A stretch of 14,636 nt of DNA from an uncultured Clostridium sp. (lineage in GTDB: Bacteria > Bacillota > Clostridia > Peptostreptococcales > Peptostreptococcaceae): NCBI GenBank assembly GCA_900539645.1, contig UQCY01000035.1, positions 1 through 14,636 on the forward strand, read 5' to 3'. Numbering within the stretch: position 1 is the stretch's first letter; every line of letters begins with the position of its first letter. The notes beneath the pieces are model-generated. The model was given only the letters and a program-made list of their open reading frames with translations. It was not told where the DNA came from and searched no databases. Positions 5,622-14,351 of the stretch are shown here, one piece after another. The position numbers and the translations under genes are program-made.

Positions 5622-7220
5622 TTATATTTCTAATTCTTTAGCCTGATCCCAAAACTTATCCATCTCTTCAAGAGACATTTCATCAAAAGTTTTTCCAGAT
5701 TCGATTACCTTTTCTTCTACAAATCCAAATCTATTCACAAACTTATCTATTGTTCCATTAAGTGCCTCTGTAGTGTCTACATCAAGGAATCTTGCAAGAT
5801 TAACTATAGAGAATAATAAATCTCCCAATTCTTCCTTTATGTATTGTATCTTCAATGTATGGTATTCGTCAAGCAATTCAAGATTTTCTTCTTTAATTTT
5901 TTCTAAAACATCTAATTTATTTCCTAATTCATCAGTTATGTCGACTTTTTTTGTCATTTTAGCAAATTTTTCAGGATATTTTTCTGCAACAAATACTGCA
6001 AAATCTGATTCGTACGCTTCTCTAACTTCTTCGTATTCTTCCTCAACTTTAGAGAAGACGTCGTATATATCATCCCAATCAAATCCAACTAAAGCTGCTT
6101 TATGTTGTACTTTTTCCGCTTTCATTAAAGCTGGAAGATATACTGGAATTCTTTTTATTCCTTCTGTAATTGTACTTTCACCTTTTTCTTTTTTCTTTAT
6201 TTCTTCCCAAGTTTTTTCAAACTCATCTCTATTTATATTTGCATCTCCAAATATATGTGGATGTCTTGTTATAAGCTTTGTACAAATTCCATTAGCAACT
6301 TCACCTAGGTCAAACATTCCCTCTTCCTTACCAATCTGGCAGTGGAATATAACCTGAAGAAGTACATCACCTAATTCCTCTATCATTTCATCTATATCGT
6401 CATTTTCAATAGCGTTGTAAAGCTCATAAGCTTCTTCAATGACAGAATTTTTAAGAGATTCATGAGTCTGTTTCTTATCCCAGTCACATCCATCTGGAGC
6501 TCTTAATTTATCCATTATAAGCTCTAAATCGTGAACTGTATTGTATTTCTTATTTTCCACTCTAGGGACATAAAGGCTCGTTAAGTAGTCAAATTCATTT
6601 TCAGCCCAGTCTAACTCACAAAGTCTAACCTTCTTGATGAATTCTTCTCCTTTTATACCCGCTCCTCTTACAATATAAACCTCTTGTTCATCGTCGTATC
6701 TATTCATAAGGTATAGCTTAACCTCTGAAGCTATAAACTCATCATATACCTGTGTAACAATTAGATTTATATCTGTATCTATATAAGATGTCTGCATTTC
6801 AAATGCATCTACTAATCTAAATCCATTGGAAGGGTCAAATGCTAAGGCTTCAAACATAGCGTCTACAAAACTCATTGAAGCCACGACATTTACATCTATA
6901 TTGTTTTCTTTAGCTAATTTTTCTATCATGTCTACTGTTTTTTCAGCAACTCTAGGATGCCCTGGAACAGCATAAACAACATCTTCACTCTTACCTTCTT
7001 CAACTATAAACTCAGATATTTTTCTGTACACATCGTCAAAATCGTCGTTTTCATCGTAAAAATGGTCTAGTGATTCAAATTTAGTTAATTTTTCAAGATC
7101 TTTTACTACAGGATGTTTCTCTGTTCTTAAAAATACTTTTTTAGAGTTTTTAAGAGCTTCTATAGCGCCATAACTTATTAGAGATAAATCTCCAGGTCCT
7201 AATCCAACTATATTTATCAT
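5622..7220 (-). CDS. mazG: Methylase-MazG fusion: nucleoside triphosphate pyrophosphohydrolase (YabN type)
   Basis: The 532-residue protein joins a tetrapyrrole-methylase-like domain (1-about 220; VGLGPGDLSLISYGA at 5-19, AVPGHPRVAE at 84-93) to two MazG repeats. The first repeat starts at LRAPDGCDWDKKQTHESL (239-256) and has the metal-binding set EEAYE (262-266) and EELGD (281-285), then ITRHPHIFGD (317-326). The second has KAALVGFDWDD (374-384), EEVRE (397-401) and EELGDLLFSIVNLARFL (463-479). MazG hydrolyses (d)NTPs to monophosphates and clears damaged or signalling nucleotides. In the second repeat the two acidic motifs are 66 residues apart, against about 19 in the first, so roughly 45-50 residues are inserted (see findings). 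The ATG at 7220 follows AAGGGTGAT. The gene is 31 bases after the flippase gene and is cotranscribed with it, as yabM-yabN are in Bacillus. Confidence 0.93.
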   Translation of the reverse strand: MINIVGLGPGDLSLISYGAIEALKNSKKVFLRTEKHPVVKDLEKLTKFESLDHFYDENDDFDDVYRKISEFIVEEGKSEDVVYAVPGHPRVAEKTVDMIEKLAKENNIDVNVVASMSFVDAMFEALAFDPSNGFRLVDAFEMQTSYIDTDINLIVTQVYDEFIASEVKLYLMNRYDDEQEVYIVRGAGIKGEEFIKKVRLCELDWAENEFDYLTSLYVPRVENKKYNTVHDLELIMDKLRAPDGCDWDKKQTHESLKNSVIEEAYELYNAIENDDIDEMIEELGDVLLQVIFHCQIGKEEGMFDLGEVANGICTKLITRHPHIFGDANINRDEFEKTWEEIKKKEKGESTITEGIKRIPVYLPALMKAEKVQHKAALVGFDWDDIYDVFSKVEEEYEEVREAYESDFAVFVAEKYPEKFAKMTKKVDITDELGNKLDVLEKIKEENLELLDEYHTLKIQYIKEELGDLLFSIVNLARFLDVDTTEALNGTIDKFVNRFGFVEEKVIESGKTFDEMSLEEMDKFWDQAKELEI

Positions 7221-7251
7221 AATCTATCACCCTTTATAATTTATAATCGTT

Positions 7252-8865
7252 TTATTTTACAAGTCTAACTTTTTTAAGTACTTTATATATTTTATCACCC
7301 TTAGGCATAGTTTTTATTTCTTCTACTGTTATAGCACCTATTCCTAAAAGAACAACAACGTATACTACAGCACCAACTATTATTGAAAGTAGTGTAGCTA
7401 TTGTATTTCCTAGCATAGGAGATGTTACAAAGTATGCTAATTTAACAGCTGCAAACATTGATATAACTGTTATTAAAGGTTTTATTATAAATTCTCTCTT
7501 AGAGAATTTTACACCCATCGCTTTTTTAACGAAAGCTATGTTTATTATAGCTGCAACTGTATACGCAGTTACTGTACCCATTGCAGATCCAAGTACGTTT
7601 ATTGATGGTATTGCAGTTAATGTATAACTTATAGTTATTTTAAATGTCATACCAACTATTAAAGCTATAACTGGAACTATAGCTTTACCCATTCCCTGAA
7701 GTATTCCTGTTAATGTCTGTATTAATCCAAGGAATATTACACAAGGAGTAAGTGTAAATAATATTGTACCAACTGTTGAAGGCTCTGCAGGGAATAGTAA
7801 TTTCATTATTGGACCAGCAAGTGAAGCCATACCAAATGCACATGGTAATACTATTATTAAAGTGACTTTTACTGCACTTAATGTATCTTTTCTAGCTTTT
7901 TCTTTATTTCCTAATGCATAAGCCTGAGATATAGATGGAACTAAACTCATACTCATAGCAGTAGTTATAACTGCTGGAAGGTTGATTATAGACATAGCCA
8001 TACCTGTAAGCTGTCCAAACATAGAGTTTGCTTCTTTTAGGCTATATCCTGCCACTATAAGTCTTCTTATAACTATACCGTTGTCTACCATATTTACAAG
8101 CGGCATAACTGATGCTCCTATAGTTATTGGTATTGCAACAGCTAATAGGTTTTTAAATATTCTACTAAAGCTTTCTTCTTCAAATCTTTTACTTTTTTCT
8201 AATCTTTCTCTTCTTTCTTTAGCACCTCTTGCAAATGCTGCAAGTAAGTAAATTATTGATGCTAAAGCCCCTATAGCTGCCCCAGATATCGCACCTGCTG
8301 CCCCCATAGTAGGTCCAGCTGATTTCATAAGCATATAAGCTAATCCTAAACCTAGAACAACTCTAAATATCTGTTCAACTATCTGAGATATGGCAATCTT
8401 AGTCATATCTTTCTGTCCCTGGAAATATCCTCTATACGCAGACATAAGAGGTACTATTATTAGCGCTGGAGCTATAGCTCTCATTGAATTTAATGCATCT
8501 GGATTTTTTATAAATTTAGTAACTATCCATTCCGCACCGAAGAAGAATATACAGAACGAAATTATACCAGTTATGAAAAGTACCTTACTAGATACCTTAA
8601 ATACTTTGTTCGCTCCTCTTTCATCTCCTATCGCTAACTTTTCAGAAACTAGTTTCGCAACCGCAGTTGGAAATCCAGCTGTAGCTAGCGTTAAAAATAA
8701 TGTATATACTGGATAGGCAGACTGATAATAACCCATCCCTGTCGATCCTATCATATTTCCTAGAGGTATTCTGAAGAATGCACCGATTATCTTAACGGCA
8801 ACACCAGCTATCCCTAGAATAAGTGCTCCTTTCAAGAAAGAGTCTTTAGTTTTATCTTTACTCAT
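7252..8865 (-). CDS. MurJ/SpoVB-family polysaccharide/lipid II flippase
   Basis: This is a 537-residue MOP-superfamily membrane protein with about 14 hydrophobic helices and no signal peptide. Family marks are KIIGAFFRIPLGNMIGS (25-41), MGYYQSAYPVYTLFLTLATA (44-63), YRGYFQGQKDMTKIAISQ (144-161) and LVNMVDNGIVIRR (256-268). A basic cytoplasmic loop (about 213-236) separates two halves of the transporter, the usual MurJ-fold layout. Family members move undecaprenyl-linked precursors such as lipid II across the membrane. Relatives in B. subtilis are YabM, SpoVB and YtgP (a MurJ). The position beside mazG/yabN is that of yabM, but the sequence alone does not settle whether it is the main lipid II flippase, so no symbol is given. 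The ATG at 8865 follows GGAGGA. It is the first gene of its own unit, after the prsA terminator and a strong promoter, with mazG 31 bases downstream. Confidence 0.9.
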   Translation of the reverse strand: MSKDKTKDSFLKGALILGIAGVAVKIIGAFFRIPLGNMIGSTGMGYYQSAYPVYTLFLTLATAGFPTAVAKLVSEKLAIGDERGANKVFKVSSKVLFITGIISFCIFFFGAEWIVTKFIKNPDALNSMRAIAPALIIVPLMSAYRGYFQGQKDMTKIAISQIVEQIFRVVLGLGLAYMLMKSAGPTMGAAGAISGAAIGALASIIYLLAAFARGAKERRERLEKSKRFEEESFSRIFKNLLAVAIPITIGASVMPLVNMVDNGIVIRRLIVAGYSLKEANSMFGQLTGMAMSIINLPAVITTAMSMSLVPSISQAYALGNKEKARKDTLSAVKVTLIIVLPCAFGMASLAGPIMKLLFPAEPSTVGTILFTLTPCVIFLGLIQTLTGILQGMGKAIVPVIALIVGMTFKITISYTLTAIPSINVLGSAMGTVTAYTVAAIINIAFVKKAMGVKFSKREFIIKPLITVISMFAAVKLAYFVTSPMLGNTIATLLSIIVGAVVYVVVLLGIGAITVEEIKTMPKGDKIYKVLKKVRLVK

Positions 8866-8901
8866 AATTTTCCTCCATCTTTATTTTATATAACAGATTT
8901 T

Positions 8902-8931
8902 ACTATACCATATTTCAAGTTAAATATTCAA
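8902..8931 (-). promoter_or_regulatory. Sigma-A promoter of the flippase-mazG unit
   Basis: On the minus strand TTGAAT (8931-8926) and TATAGT (8907-8902) are 18 bases apart, with TGG just before the -10 (extended -10). It is about 37 bases upstream of the flippase start and downstream of the prsA terminator. Confidence 0.72.
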
Positions 8932-9003
8932 GTTTACGCATTAATTTCTTTGAATTTCTAACGTTCTCAGAGTTTTCTAAAACATTTTTTATTTGATTTT
9001 TTA

Positions 9004-9051
9004 CAAAAAAATAAACTGTTTTCTCAATTTTTTATCAAGAAAACAGTTTAT
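9004..9051 (-). terminator. Rho-independent terminator after the PrsA-like gene
   Basis: On the minus strand the arms ATAAACTGTTTTCTTGAT (9051-9034) and ATTGAGAAAACAGTTTAT (9028-9011) form an 18-bp stem, with two G.U pairs near the top and a 5-base loop. A run of seven T follows directly. It starts 35 bases after the prsA stop and insulates the flippase promoter from upstream transcription. Confidence 0.9.
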
Positions 9052-9086
9052 ATTATGTTTTTAAAAATTATTCTTCTTAAATTATA

Positions 9087-10100
9087 TTATTTTTCTACAA
9101 ATTCTGCAGATTCTATTACTTTATCGAATTTTTCTATTTTAGCTTTTTTCTGAAGTTCTGCTATTTTTTCACCGTATTTATTTTTTAGTATTTCTTCTTT
9201 TATACCTTCTTTAGCTTCATCAAAGCTAGTAGTTTCTTTTATTCTATCTGTTACTTTTATTATATGGTATCCAAAGTCTGTTTTTACAAGATTTGATACT
9301 TGTCCTGGTTCCATACCAAATGCGGCATCTTCAAATTCCTTAACCATCATACCTTTACCAAATGCTCCTAAAGCTCCACCATTTGCGGCACTTCCTGGGT
9401 CCTGAGAGTATTTTTTAGCAAGTTCTGCAAAATCTCCACCAGCTTTTACTTCTTTTAAAACTTTTTCAGCTTTTTCTTTAGCTTTTTTCTGTTCTGCTTC
9501 TGGAAGAGGTTTATTCTGGTCGTCTGTAGTTTTTATAAGTATATGTGATGCCTCAACTTCATCTTTTTTGTATTCGTCGATATGTTCATCATAGTATTTT
9601 TTCATTTCAGAATCAGAAACTTTTTCTTCACTGTAGAATTTTTCCTGAGATTTCTGTATTAAAAGACTTAACTTAGCCTGTTCTTTTAGAAAATCATCAC
9701 TTATCCCTAAATCTTCAGCTGATTTTTTTATTTGTTCATCTGAATTTACATAAGTTTTTAAATCATTGTAAGAAGACTGTATTTCCTTATCAGTTACTTT
9801 TATTCCTTCTTTTTCTGCATTTTGAGCTAATAATTCAGTATTTATCATTTGGTCTAATACTAAAGTTTTGTATTTATCCTTATATGTCTGCCCACTCTGG
9901 TCTTTCTGTTCCCAACCTTCAGCTCCACCTATAGTAGATTCTACTGACGCCTTGTTCATTTTTAACATAAACTCATACTGTCCTAAAGTTATTTTTGTCC
10001 CATTTACATCTGCAACAGCTTCGTTTAAATCTTTCTGCTTACAAGCAACTAAAGATAAACTCATCAGTCCCGCAAGCACAATTGTCATTAATTTTTTCAA
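9087..10100 (-). CDS. prsA: PrsA-like foldase lipoprotein (parvulin peptidyl-prolyl isomerase)
   Basis: This 337-residue secreted lipoprotein helps fold proteins on the outer face of the membrane. It has a signal peptide with a KK head and hydrophobic core, ending in the lipobox LVAC (C20, the lipidated cysteine). A SurA-like N-terminal chaperone region follows (about 25-165; [31 protein letters not shown]). The PPIC parvulin domain (about 182-284) contains EASHILIKT (183-191), [20 protein letters not shown] (223-242) and [13 protein letters not shown] (271-283). A helical Lys/Glu-rich tail closes the chain. The start is TTG at 10100, shortly after AAGGGGTGT; starting at the later ATG (codon 5) would remove the two lysines of the signal peptide. 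It is 79 bases downstream of mfd, probably at the end of the pth-mfd-prsA run, and ends at a strong terminator. Whether it is the main PrsA cannot be told here. Confidence 0.92.
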   Translation of the reverse strand: MKKLMTIVLAGLMSLSLVACKQKDLNEAVADVNGTKITLGQYEFMLKMNKASVESTIGGAEGWEQKDQSGQTYKDKYKTLVLDQMINTELLAQNAEKEGIKVTDKEIQSSYNDLKTYVNSDEQIKKSAEDLGISDDFLKEQAKLSLLIQKSQEKFYSEEKVSDSEMKKYYDEHIDEYKKDEVEASHILIKTTDDQNKPLPEAEQKKAKEKAEKVLKEVKAGGDFAELAKKYSQDPGSAANGGALGAFGKGMMVKEFEDAAFGMEPGQVSNLVKTDFGYHIIKVTDRIKETTSFDEAKEGIKEEILKNKYGEKIAELQKKAKIEKFDKVIESAEFVEK

Positions 10101-10179
10101 ATTGACACCCCTTTTCTAATTTAATTTAAGTTAATTATCATACATCTATCTCTATATTATCATGTAGAGATTTTTATTG

Positions 10180-13100
10180 CTACTTATCTTTATTTTCTTC
10201 GTTTTTCTCTTTTTTCTCTTCGTCTTCTTTTTCAAATTTTTCCACATATTCTTCTAACAATATCTGTATCTCTTCAACAACCTTATATCCAACCTTAGAT
10301 TTTGCTCTATATCTCATATATGGATTTAAAAATACTTCATTTTTAATTTGATATACTTTTTCGATTTTTAGCTTTTTACAAAGAGATTTTATATACGCTA
10401 TAGACAATAATGTCTGAGTAGGTCTTGGTATATCAGAGAATCTATCCTCTAATTCCTCTTGAACTTCGTACATATCTTCTTTACTATCGATTGAAGCAAT
10501 TTTTTTGTACATTTCAATTTTTGCCATCTCATCCTCTATATATCTATCTGGTATATATGCATCCACTGGTAAGTCTATTTCTACATCTAATTCTATTACT
10601 TCAGGTTCTCCTTTAATTTTTCTAATAGCTTCATTTAACATCTTAACGTATAAATCGTAACCTATTACAGCCATGTGTCCATGTTGCTGAGCACCTAACA
10701 CATCACCAGCACCTCTTATCTCAAGGTCACGCATAGCTATCTTAAATCCAGACCCAAACTCAGTAAATTCCTTTATAGCTTTTAATCTCTTCTCTGCTAT
10801 TTCACTAAGGCTCTTATTTCTCTCGTACATCAAGAACGCATATCCCTGTCTAGTACTTCTACCCACACGTCCTCTAAGCTGATAAAGTTGAGCAAGCCCC
10901 ATCTTATCAGCATCGTAAATTATCATTGTATTGGCATTTGCAATATCCATACCTGTTTCTATTATAGTAGTACATACAAGAACGTCATATTCTTTTTGCA
11001 TAAATGCTATTATAATATCTTCAAGCGTCTTTGAACTCATTCTACCATGAGCAACAGCAACTCTTGCATCTGGAACTAGCTTTCTAACCTTGTCTGCAAT
11101 CCCTTCAATTCCCTCTACTCTATTGTAGACGAAGAATACCTGACCACCTCTTGATATTTCTTTTTCAATTTCATCCTGAATAATACTATCTCTAGCTTCT
11201 GTAACATAAGTTATTACCGGATGTCTTTCTTGTGGTGGCTCTTCTATTACAGTCATATCCCTTATTCCAGATAATGACATGTGAAGAGTTCTAGGAATTG
11301 GTGTTGCAGATAGTGTAAGAACATCTACAGTATTTTTTACTTTCTTTAAAGTTTCCTTGTGCTTAACCCCAAATCTCTGCTCCTCGTCTATTACAACAAG
11401 TCCAAGCTTTGGGAGCTCTATATCTTTAGAAATTATTCTGTGCGTACCTATAAGTACATCTACCATTCCTTTTTTAGCATCTTCTATGATTTTTTTCTGT
11501 TGCTTAGGAGTCTTAAATCTACTAAGAACCTCTACTCTTATCGGATAATCTGCAAATCTTTCACTAAATGTATTGTAATGCTGCTGTGCAAGTATAGTCG
11601 TAGGAACAAGTATAGCAACCTGTTTTCCATCCATACAAGCCTTAAATGCAGCCCTTATAGCGACTTCTGTTTTTCCGTATCCAACATCTCCGCATATTAA
11701 TCTATCCATAACCCTTGAAGATTCCATATCTTTTTTAGTATCTTTTATAGCTTTAAGCTGGTCATCTGTCTCTTGATATGGGAATTTATCCTCAAATTCT
11801 TTCTGCCATACTGTGTCTTTAGAGAATTTATATCCCTTGATTTTTTCCCTTTTGGCATACAGGTTGATAAGTTCCTGAGTCATATCCTCGATTTCTTTTC
11901 TGACCTTAGCCTTAGCCTTTGTCCACTCTTGTGTCCCAAGTCTACTAAGTTTGACCTTCTCAGCCTCAGCTCCGATATATTTCTGAACCTTGTCCATTTG
12001 GTCAATAGGCACATATAAATTATCTCCATCTCTATAGACTATCTTCATATAGTCTTTCTTAATTCCATCAACAGTTATCTGATCTATACCTGTATATCTA
12101 CCTATACCGCTATTTTCGTGAACTACGTAATCTCCAGGATTTAAGTCTAAGAATGAATCTATTTTCTGTGCATTTGTATTTTTCTTTTTCTTCTTTTTCG
12201 ATTTTAATCCACTTCTCTGAACACCGATCATTTCTTTATCAGTTATAATAGTGAACTTAATATCTCTATACTGGAACCCTTCGCTAATTGCAGCTTCCAT
12301 TATTATAGCCTGAGATGATTTTATCTCTGTATCTCTCTTTTTAGCTATCGAAGTTTCAACATCGTATTCAAATAAAGCTTCTTTTAATTTCTTTGCCCTT
12401 TCTGAGCTGTTCACCGCAAGAATAATCTTGTGCCCAGAGTATTTTAATCTCTGAAGCTCGTCTGCAAGAATATCTATCTTTCCATTAAATGATGGCACCT
12501 CTCTACTGTCGAAGTTCAATATTTCCTTTACATTAAATCCTTTAACAGCCTTTGGTAATAGAGAGTTTATCACTATATTTCTATCGCCTATACAGTACTC
12601 TAAATCTATATAATTGTAGACTAAATTTCCCTGAGATTTTAGTGCAGTTCCTCTTTCCAAGTTCATCTTGTAGCTGTCTTTAAATTCTTCAGCAAAATTT
12701 TCGCATCTTTCTTTCATCCTAGATATATCATTGATAAATACTATCGCCTTTTTATCTAGATATTCAAAAATACTCTTCTCTACATCTGGATAGAAGTAGT
12801 CTATATAGTTTTCTATTCCATCAAAGTACTCTTTTCTCGCAATTTTATCTATAACAGCCTCTACATCGTCACTGCACACTTTTCCTCTATCTTTTTTCAT
12901 CCTAGAAACTGTTTCTTCAACATTTTCAGGATAGATAAATTCCCTAGAAGGAGTAATTATAAACGATTTCAGTTTATCTATAGATTTCTGAGAAAATACG
13001 TCAAATGTTCTTATTGAGTCGATTTCATCATCAAAGAACTCAATTCTTATAGGGTTTTCATATTCAAGTGAGAATATATCTACAATCCCACCTCTTACGC

Positions 13101-13623
13101 TGAACTGTCCAAACCCCTCTACCTTTGATACTCTCTCATATCCTAATGAAACCAACTTTGAAGATAACTCTTCTATATCTACTATATCTCCTACCTTGTA
13201 TTTAAAAGTATTATCTAATAATACATCTTTAGGTAGGTATTTTCTAAGTACCGCATCTGCAGTTGTAACTAGTATTAACTTTTCTTTTTTTGCCAATTTA
13301 AGCAGCGTCTTTATTCTTTTCGCTTCTTGCTTTCTATCTTTGGCATCTAAGTAATAAAATCTTATCTCATCTGAAGTTAAAAGCTCTACCTTATCCTTAA
13401 CGTAGAATTTTAAATCTTCGTAAATCTTTCTCGCTTCATATTCAGTTGAACCTACAAAAACAATAGGCCTTGAAAGATCCTTGAATAGAGATGAAGATAT
13501 ATGAGCTTTTTGAGCCTGATTTAGACCATTTACAAGCAGACATCTTCCCTCTACATCAAGTTTTTCTTTAAGTTTTATATATTCCTTTGAATTCTGAAGC
13601 GGATTAAAAAATATATCTCCCAT
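10180..13623 (-). CDS. mfd: Transcription-repair coupling factor Mfd
   Basis: Mfd is a DNA translocase that pushes stalled RNA polymerase off damaged template and recruits UvrA. This 1147-residue protein has the full set of domains. The UvrB-like N-terminal part includes GYERVSKVEGFGQFSVRGG (161-179). A basic linker holds a run of lysines (474-481). The polymerase-interacting domain includes PGDYVVHENSGIGRY (496-510) and DNLYVPIDQMD (534-544). The helicase motor has Walker A GDVGYGKTE (645-653), VPTTILAQQ (673-681), GTHRI (726-730), VIDEEQRFGVKHKE (744-757), LSATPIPRTLHMSL (771-784), ETGMDIANANT (889-899) and QLRGRVGR (915-922). The C-terminal regulatory domain (about 1015-1120) ends in a Lys/Glu tail (1130-1147). 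The ATG at 13623 follows AAAGGAG. It lies 130 bases after pth. A TATAAT at 13654-13649 could drive it but lacks a good -35. Confidence 0.97.
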   Translation of the reverse strand: MGDIFFNPLQNSKEYIKLKEKLDVEGRCLLVNGLNQAQKAHISSSLFKDLSRPIVFVGSTEYEARKIYEDLKFYVKDKVELLTSDEIRFYYLDAKDRKQEAKRIKTLLKLAKKEKLILVTTADAVLRKYLPKDVLLDNTFKYKVGDIVDIEELSSKLVSLGYERVSKVEGFGQFSVRGGIVDIFSLEYENPIRIEFFDDEIDSIRTFDVFSQKSIDKLKSFIITPSREFIYPENVEETVSRMKKDRGKVCSDDVEAVIDKIARKEYFDGIENYIDYFYPDVEKSIFEYLDKKAIVFINDISRMKERCENFAEEFKDSYKMNLERGTALKSQGNLVYNYIDLEYCIGDRNIVINSLLPKAVKGFNVKEILNFDSREVPSFNGKIDILADELQRLKYSGHKIILAVNSSERAKKLKEALFEYDVETSIAKKRDTEIKSSQAIIMEAAISEGFQYRDIKFTIITDKEMIGVQRSGLKSKKKKKKNTNAQKIDSFLDLNPGDYVVHENSGIGRYTGIDQITVDGIKKDYMKIVYRDGDNLYVPIDQMDKVQKYIGAEAEKVKLSRLGTQEWTKAKAKVRKEIEDMTQELINLYAKREKIKGYKFSKDTVWQKEFEDKFPYQETDDQLKAIKDTKKDMESSRVMDRLICGDVGYGKTEVAIRAAFKACMDGKQVAILVPTTILAQQHYNTFSERFADYPIRVEVLSRFKTPKQQKKIIEDAKKGMVDVLIGTHRIISKDIELPKLGLVVIDEEQRFGVKHKETLKKVKNTVDVLTLSATPIPRTLHMSLSGIRDMTVIEEPPQERHPVITYVTEARDSIIQDEIEKEISRGGQVFFVYNRVEGIEGIADKVRKLVPDARVAVAHGRMSSKTLEDIIIAFMQKEYDVLVCTTIIETGMDIANANTMIIYDADKMGLAQLYQLRGRVGRSTRQGYAFLMYERNKSLSEIAEKRLKAIKEFTEFGSGFKIAMRDLEIRGAGDVLGAQQHGHMAVIGYDLYVKMLNEAIRKIKGEPEVIELDVEIDLPVDAYIPDRYIEDEMAKIEMYKKIASIDSKEDMYEVQEELEDRFSDIPRPTQTLLSIAYIKSLCKKLKIEKVYQIKNEVFLNPYMRYRAKSKVGYKVVEEIQILLEEYVEKFEKEDEEKKEKNEENKDK

Positions 13624-13753
13624 TTTTTTCGCTCCTTTAATTCTCTACATTATATATTAAATTATTTTCCTTAACTCTAACTTATTTAAGTATATATTTA
13701 TAAAAAAATTACTACTCAACTTTAAAATTGATATTTAACTTTAAATAAATTTA

Positions 13754-14314
13754 TTATCCATTGTATTTATTCATAGCCATGTCGATTCCTTCTCTTATCA
13801 TAGAATCTATAGCTTTTGCAGTTTTTTCAAACCCTTCATTCATAGCTTCGTCCTGTTCTTTTGGCACTCTTGAAAGAACGAAATCAGCTAAATCTCTTCC
13901 TTTATCTGGCTTTCCAACACCTACTCTAAATCTTGGGAAATCTTTAGTTCCAAGACACTGAGTTATAGATCTCATACCGTTGTGTGTACCAGGGCTTCCT
14001 TTTTTTCTTATTCTAAGTTTTCCTACATCTAAATCTATATCATCGTATATCACTATCAGTTTTTCTAAATCAGGTTTATAGAACTGATAAAGGCTAACTA
14101 CAGACTCACCACTTAAATTCATATAAGTTGTGGGTTTTACAAGAACAACCTTTTCTGTCCCAACTCTACCTTCTCCTATTAAAGCTTTATGTTTTATCTT
14201 TGTAACACTTATTCCGTATTCATCTGCTAATCTGTCTATTACTTCAAATCCTGCATTATGTCTAGTCTTTGCGTATTTCTGACCAGGATTTCCAAGTCCT
14301 ACTATTATATACAT
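13754..14314 (-). CDS. pth: Peptidyl-tRNA hydrolase
   Basis: This enzyme cleaves peptidyl-tRNAs dropped by ribosomes and so recycles tRNA. The 186-residue protein has the normal length and all key residues: [11 protein letters not shown] (4-14), the catalytic His in TRHNAGF (H19), PTTYMNLSG (61-69, N66), [16 protein letters not shown] (88-103, with the conserved Asp at 92) and [12 protein letters not shown] (105-116, N112), then [11 protein letters not shown] (126-136). The ATG at 14314 follows AAAGGAGAT. In B. subtilis this gene is also called spoVC and stands at the head of the same block (pth, fin, mfd). Here it precedes mfd directly, without fin. No terminator is evident in the 130 bases after it. 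The upstream neighbour is a probable broken prepilin peptidase gene 37 bases away. Confidence 0.97.
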   Translation of the reverse strand: MYIIVGLGNPGQKYAKTRHNAGFEVIDRLADEYGISVTKIKHKALIGEGRVGTEKVVLVKPTTYMNLSGESVVSLYQFYKPDLEKLIVIYDDIDLDVGKLRIRKKGSPGTHNGMRSITQCLGTKDFPRFRVGVGKPDKGRDLADFVLSRVPKEQDEAMNEGFEKTAKAIDSMIREGIDMAMNKYNG

Positions 14315-14351
14315 TTACTCATCTCCTTTTTTAATCAATTTTTATATTATC

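Noticed and set aside
5773..6357. Plus-strand frame of 194 codons
   Set aside because: It lies wholly antisense to mazG, is Ser/Phe-rich as expected for a reverse-frame shadow, and has no plausible ribosome binding site or domain.
10148..10171. ATCTCTA/TAGAGAT hairpin followed by T on the plus strand
   Set aside because: It has only 7 AT-rich pairs with a 10-base loop, and it faces away from all genes, so it cannot end mfd or start prsA control convincingly.
13649..13654. TATAAT upstream of mfd
   Set aside because: No acceptable -35 or TGn extension accompanies it; a chance match is likely in this AT-rich gap.
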